From: Nemertoderma westbladi | Lineage: Eukaryota > Xenacoelomorpha > Nemertodermatida > Nemertodermatidae | DNA length: 44,138 nucleotides | Direction: 5' to 3' | Assembly (NCBI GenBank): GCA_032718475.1 | Contig: JAUCBJ010002205.1 | Location: 1-44,138 of the forward strand | Part shown: in pieces, positions 42,585-44,138 of the stretch | Position numbering within the stretch: position 1 is the first letter of the stretch | How the letters are laid out: each line of letters opens with the position of its first letter | The notes under the pieces: model-generated | Database searches by the model: none | What the model saw: only the letters and a program-made list of their open reading frames with translations | What the model was told of the DNA's origin: nothing | Program-made: the position numbers and the translations under genes

Positions 42585-42726
42585 TTATAATTTTTTATTG
42601 GTGTTATGGGTGAATGAGTGGCTACATATTATTATAACTTTTTGTTGGACACAGAATGGTTAGAGGTTAGAGCGTCAGGCTTCCAACCCGGAGGTCACCA
42701 GTTCGATCCCACCTGGACGTCATTGA
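42585..42726. mobile_element. tRNA-like retroposed insertion, 13-bp target duplication
   Basis: Flanked by exact direct repeats CGACTGCCATAAT (42572-42584 and 42727-42739) inside the LINE RT. On the plus strand it contains TGGTTAGAGGTTAGAGCGTC (box A-like) and CCAGTTCGATCCC (box B-like), with a TTCCAA loop region, the signature of a tRNA-derived SINE. Stems do not pair well enough for a functional tRNA. The A/T-rich end (TTATAATTTTTTATTGG) is on the opposite side from where a SINE tail should lie relative to the promoter boxes, which is odd. Confidence 0.7.
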
Positions 42727-42923
42727 CGACTGCCATAATGCTAGACCGAGATTCCGGAATCCAAATTGGGCCTTTGGTGGAACAGCATTATTATCAACCC
42801 AGTCAAGCATCCGGTTATTTAGCATGGCTTTGTACAGTCTTAAAATACATGATGAAAGTGCAATACCACAGTAGCTGTTCTGTGAATTCTTGGGGCCTTT
42901 GCACTTGTATATATATACACGAA

Positions 42924-43421
42924 GTGGGGACTTCGCGCAGCACGAAGTTGGCAGAGCCTTAGCGAATTGACACTGTTAGGGGGTAGGTCAATTTATGCAA
43001 ATAGTCACGTTGGCCCTCTAGCGGCAGACTGGAGAACTGCAGATGGATTCGCCTCCTTTGAAAGTCACAGCTAATGGTCTAATACATATCTGCCAAGTTT
43101 CAGCTTAAACGGATTTAAAGCAAAGAAATGGGAGGGCATTTAATGTTTAGACATGTGGCCCTCTAGCGGGAGACCATTGCACTGATGGTGTCTGAAAGTC
43201 TCTCAAAAATCTCAACTTTTGCTCATATTGATACCTACAAATTTTCAACTTGGCAGCTTTAAATCCGACAAAGTTATTAGCATGTCAAAATCGTAACGAC
43301 GACGACGACGACAACGACGACGACGACGACAACGACGACGACGACAACTATTTGCATAAATTGACCCACCCCCTAACAGTGTCAATTCGCTAAGGCTCCG
43401 CCAACTTCGTGGCTCGCCCCA
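42924..43421. mobile_element. MITE, 65-bp terminal arms, inserted in the LINE
   Basis: Arms 42941-43005 and 43347-43411 match at 63 of 65 positions when inverted (CACGAAGTTGG at the outer edge, AATTTATGCAAATAGT at the inner). Outside them, GTGGGG lies on both ends (42924, 43421). It splits the LINE RT exactly between WLMSIEL and YKCKGPKN, motifs that are adjacent in the family. The interior has a (CGA)n/(CAA) microsatellite (43296-43347) and two GGCCCTCTAGCGG cores. No coding capacity. Confidence 0.88.
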
Positions 43422-44138
43422 CAGTAATTCGATAGACATCAGCCATTGTGAGGCGATCTCGGCATAATTAAAACATAAAGTGAATAAGGCAAGAAGATAA
43501 AACAGCAGATGCCCGAAACCGGCTTTTATTGTTACATTCCGGAGTCCATCAGGCCCAGCCGCTTTATTAGTTTTACTACTGGATAGACAGGCAGTGATTT
43601 CTTTAATTCCTGCTTCTATATAATGTGTGTCAGCAGCCAGAAGAAGTGAAAAGTGCGAGTACCAATCCTCCTCTGATACTTATTAATGTGATAGAGGTTT
43701 AACTTGCTTCTGTGATTTAAAGATATTCCAGAACTGTCATTTTCGTAAGTTTATGTTCTTGAATGACATTGTAGAGTTTTCTTTCTTCCGCGAGTAGTTG
43801 TTTGTTACTCCCTTTGTTATCTATGTACTGCCCCCGATGGATTTCTATGTGGGTAGTTATCATTTTATCACGCACTGCATTCAGTGGACTGAAAGAAACT
43901 CTCTAACCCTGTCTATCCAGGGTTTCGAGGGGGGTTTTCTATGAGGCATTTCAAATAAATTTATAGAGTCCGTAATGTGTTTGCATAAGGTGTCCACATT
44001 AGCCTCTTCCTCATTAATACCCATCAGCCTGTATCCAAGTTTGTAACGATGCATTTTACAGCATGAGATCTTGGCTCTTTCTCGTATATGTAATTTAGGG
44101 TGAGGTCCAATTTTATCCACTTTTGTTTAATGTTTATA

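Larger units (their letters stand above)
42185..44138 (-). mobile_element. Old LINE (endonuclease end plus RT), broken by two later insertions
   Basis: Minus-strand order: MPHRKPPSKPWIDR (endonuclease/RT linker, about 43965-43910); SEEDWYSHFSLLLAA and ITACLSSSKTNKAAGPDGL (RT motif 0/1, about 43680-43540); AEIASQWLMSIEL (43470-43430); the MITE; then YKCKGPKNSQNSYCGIALSS, LNNRMLDWVDN and AQFGFRN (42905-42750); the tRNA-like insertion; CVFVNFTKAFDSVD (motif A, about 42545-42500, with Asn where the catalytic Asp is usual); HGDKRSPLLFVYCLA (motif B, about 42360-42315). Frames change several times. The element continues beyond the right edge. Confidence 0.85.

Noticed and set aside
42655-42722. Functional tRNA-Gly(TCC) gene
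   Set aside because: The T-stem and part of the anticodon stem do not pair, and the unit has a target duplication, so it is a retroposed tRNA-like sequence.

Overview
The window looks like nuclear DNA of an invertebrate animal. It is AT-rich, has few genes, and is dominated by eukaryotic repeats: BEL/Pao LTR retrotransposon remains, several non-LTR (LINE) fragments, a RAG1-related Transib DNA transposon, a Tc1/mariner-type TA-flanked element, foldback/MITE-like elements, a tRNA-like insertion, minisatellites and a long (CTGT)n microsatellite. No prokaryotic signals (operons, Shine-Dalgarno sites, CRISPR) were seen. The host species or phylum cannot be fixed from sequence reading alone.

Layout. 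1-675: N-terminal part of a BEL/Pao-like Gag on the minus strand, running off the left edge. 1.9-3.8 kb: a minisatellite of roughly 37-bp units with higher-order structure. 4733-8785: a Transib transposon with CACAGTG ends; its transposase (5547-7521, one frameshift) keeps the acidic triad and the Zn residues shared with RAG1, and its 3' third holds two tandem-repeat arrays. 8786-9918: a 5'-truncated LINE that abuts the Transib end directly. 11.0-17.5 kb: a decayed BEL/Pao element on the minus strand (Gag, zinc knuckle, protease, RT, RNase H, integrase), with a tandem array where its 3' LTR should lie. 17.9-19.0 kb: a foldback element of about 1.1 kb with G/C-homopolymer ends. 19949-20821: an intronless, possibly GNAT-like gene. 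21.2-24.1 kb: two minus-strand LINE fragments. 24436-26414: a non-autonomous Tc1/mariner-like element. 28.2-30.6 kb: small inverted-repeat elements, a 61-bp near-perfect palindrome and a deleted second copy of the 8.8-kb LINE. 30716-31360: an intronless GATAD1-like gene. 33924-35861: an unrecognised intronless gene ending in 30 consecutive heptapeptide repeats and a SUMO-interaction-like VIDLT motif. 39.2-39.8 kb: (CTGT)n. 41.1-44.1 kb: minus-strand LINE remains interrupted by a tRNA-like insertion with a 13-bp target duplication and by a MITE.

How the pieces relate. Only three open reading frames look like candidate host genes, all single-exon: GNAT-like, GATAD1-like and the heptad-repeat protein. 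The last two are divergent across about 2.5 kb, and both look nuclear or chromatin-related from sequence; a functional link is not shown. The most notable items are the Transib, whose two ends can be read as 12- and 22-spaced RSS-like signals, and the heptad-repeat/SIM protein.
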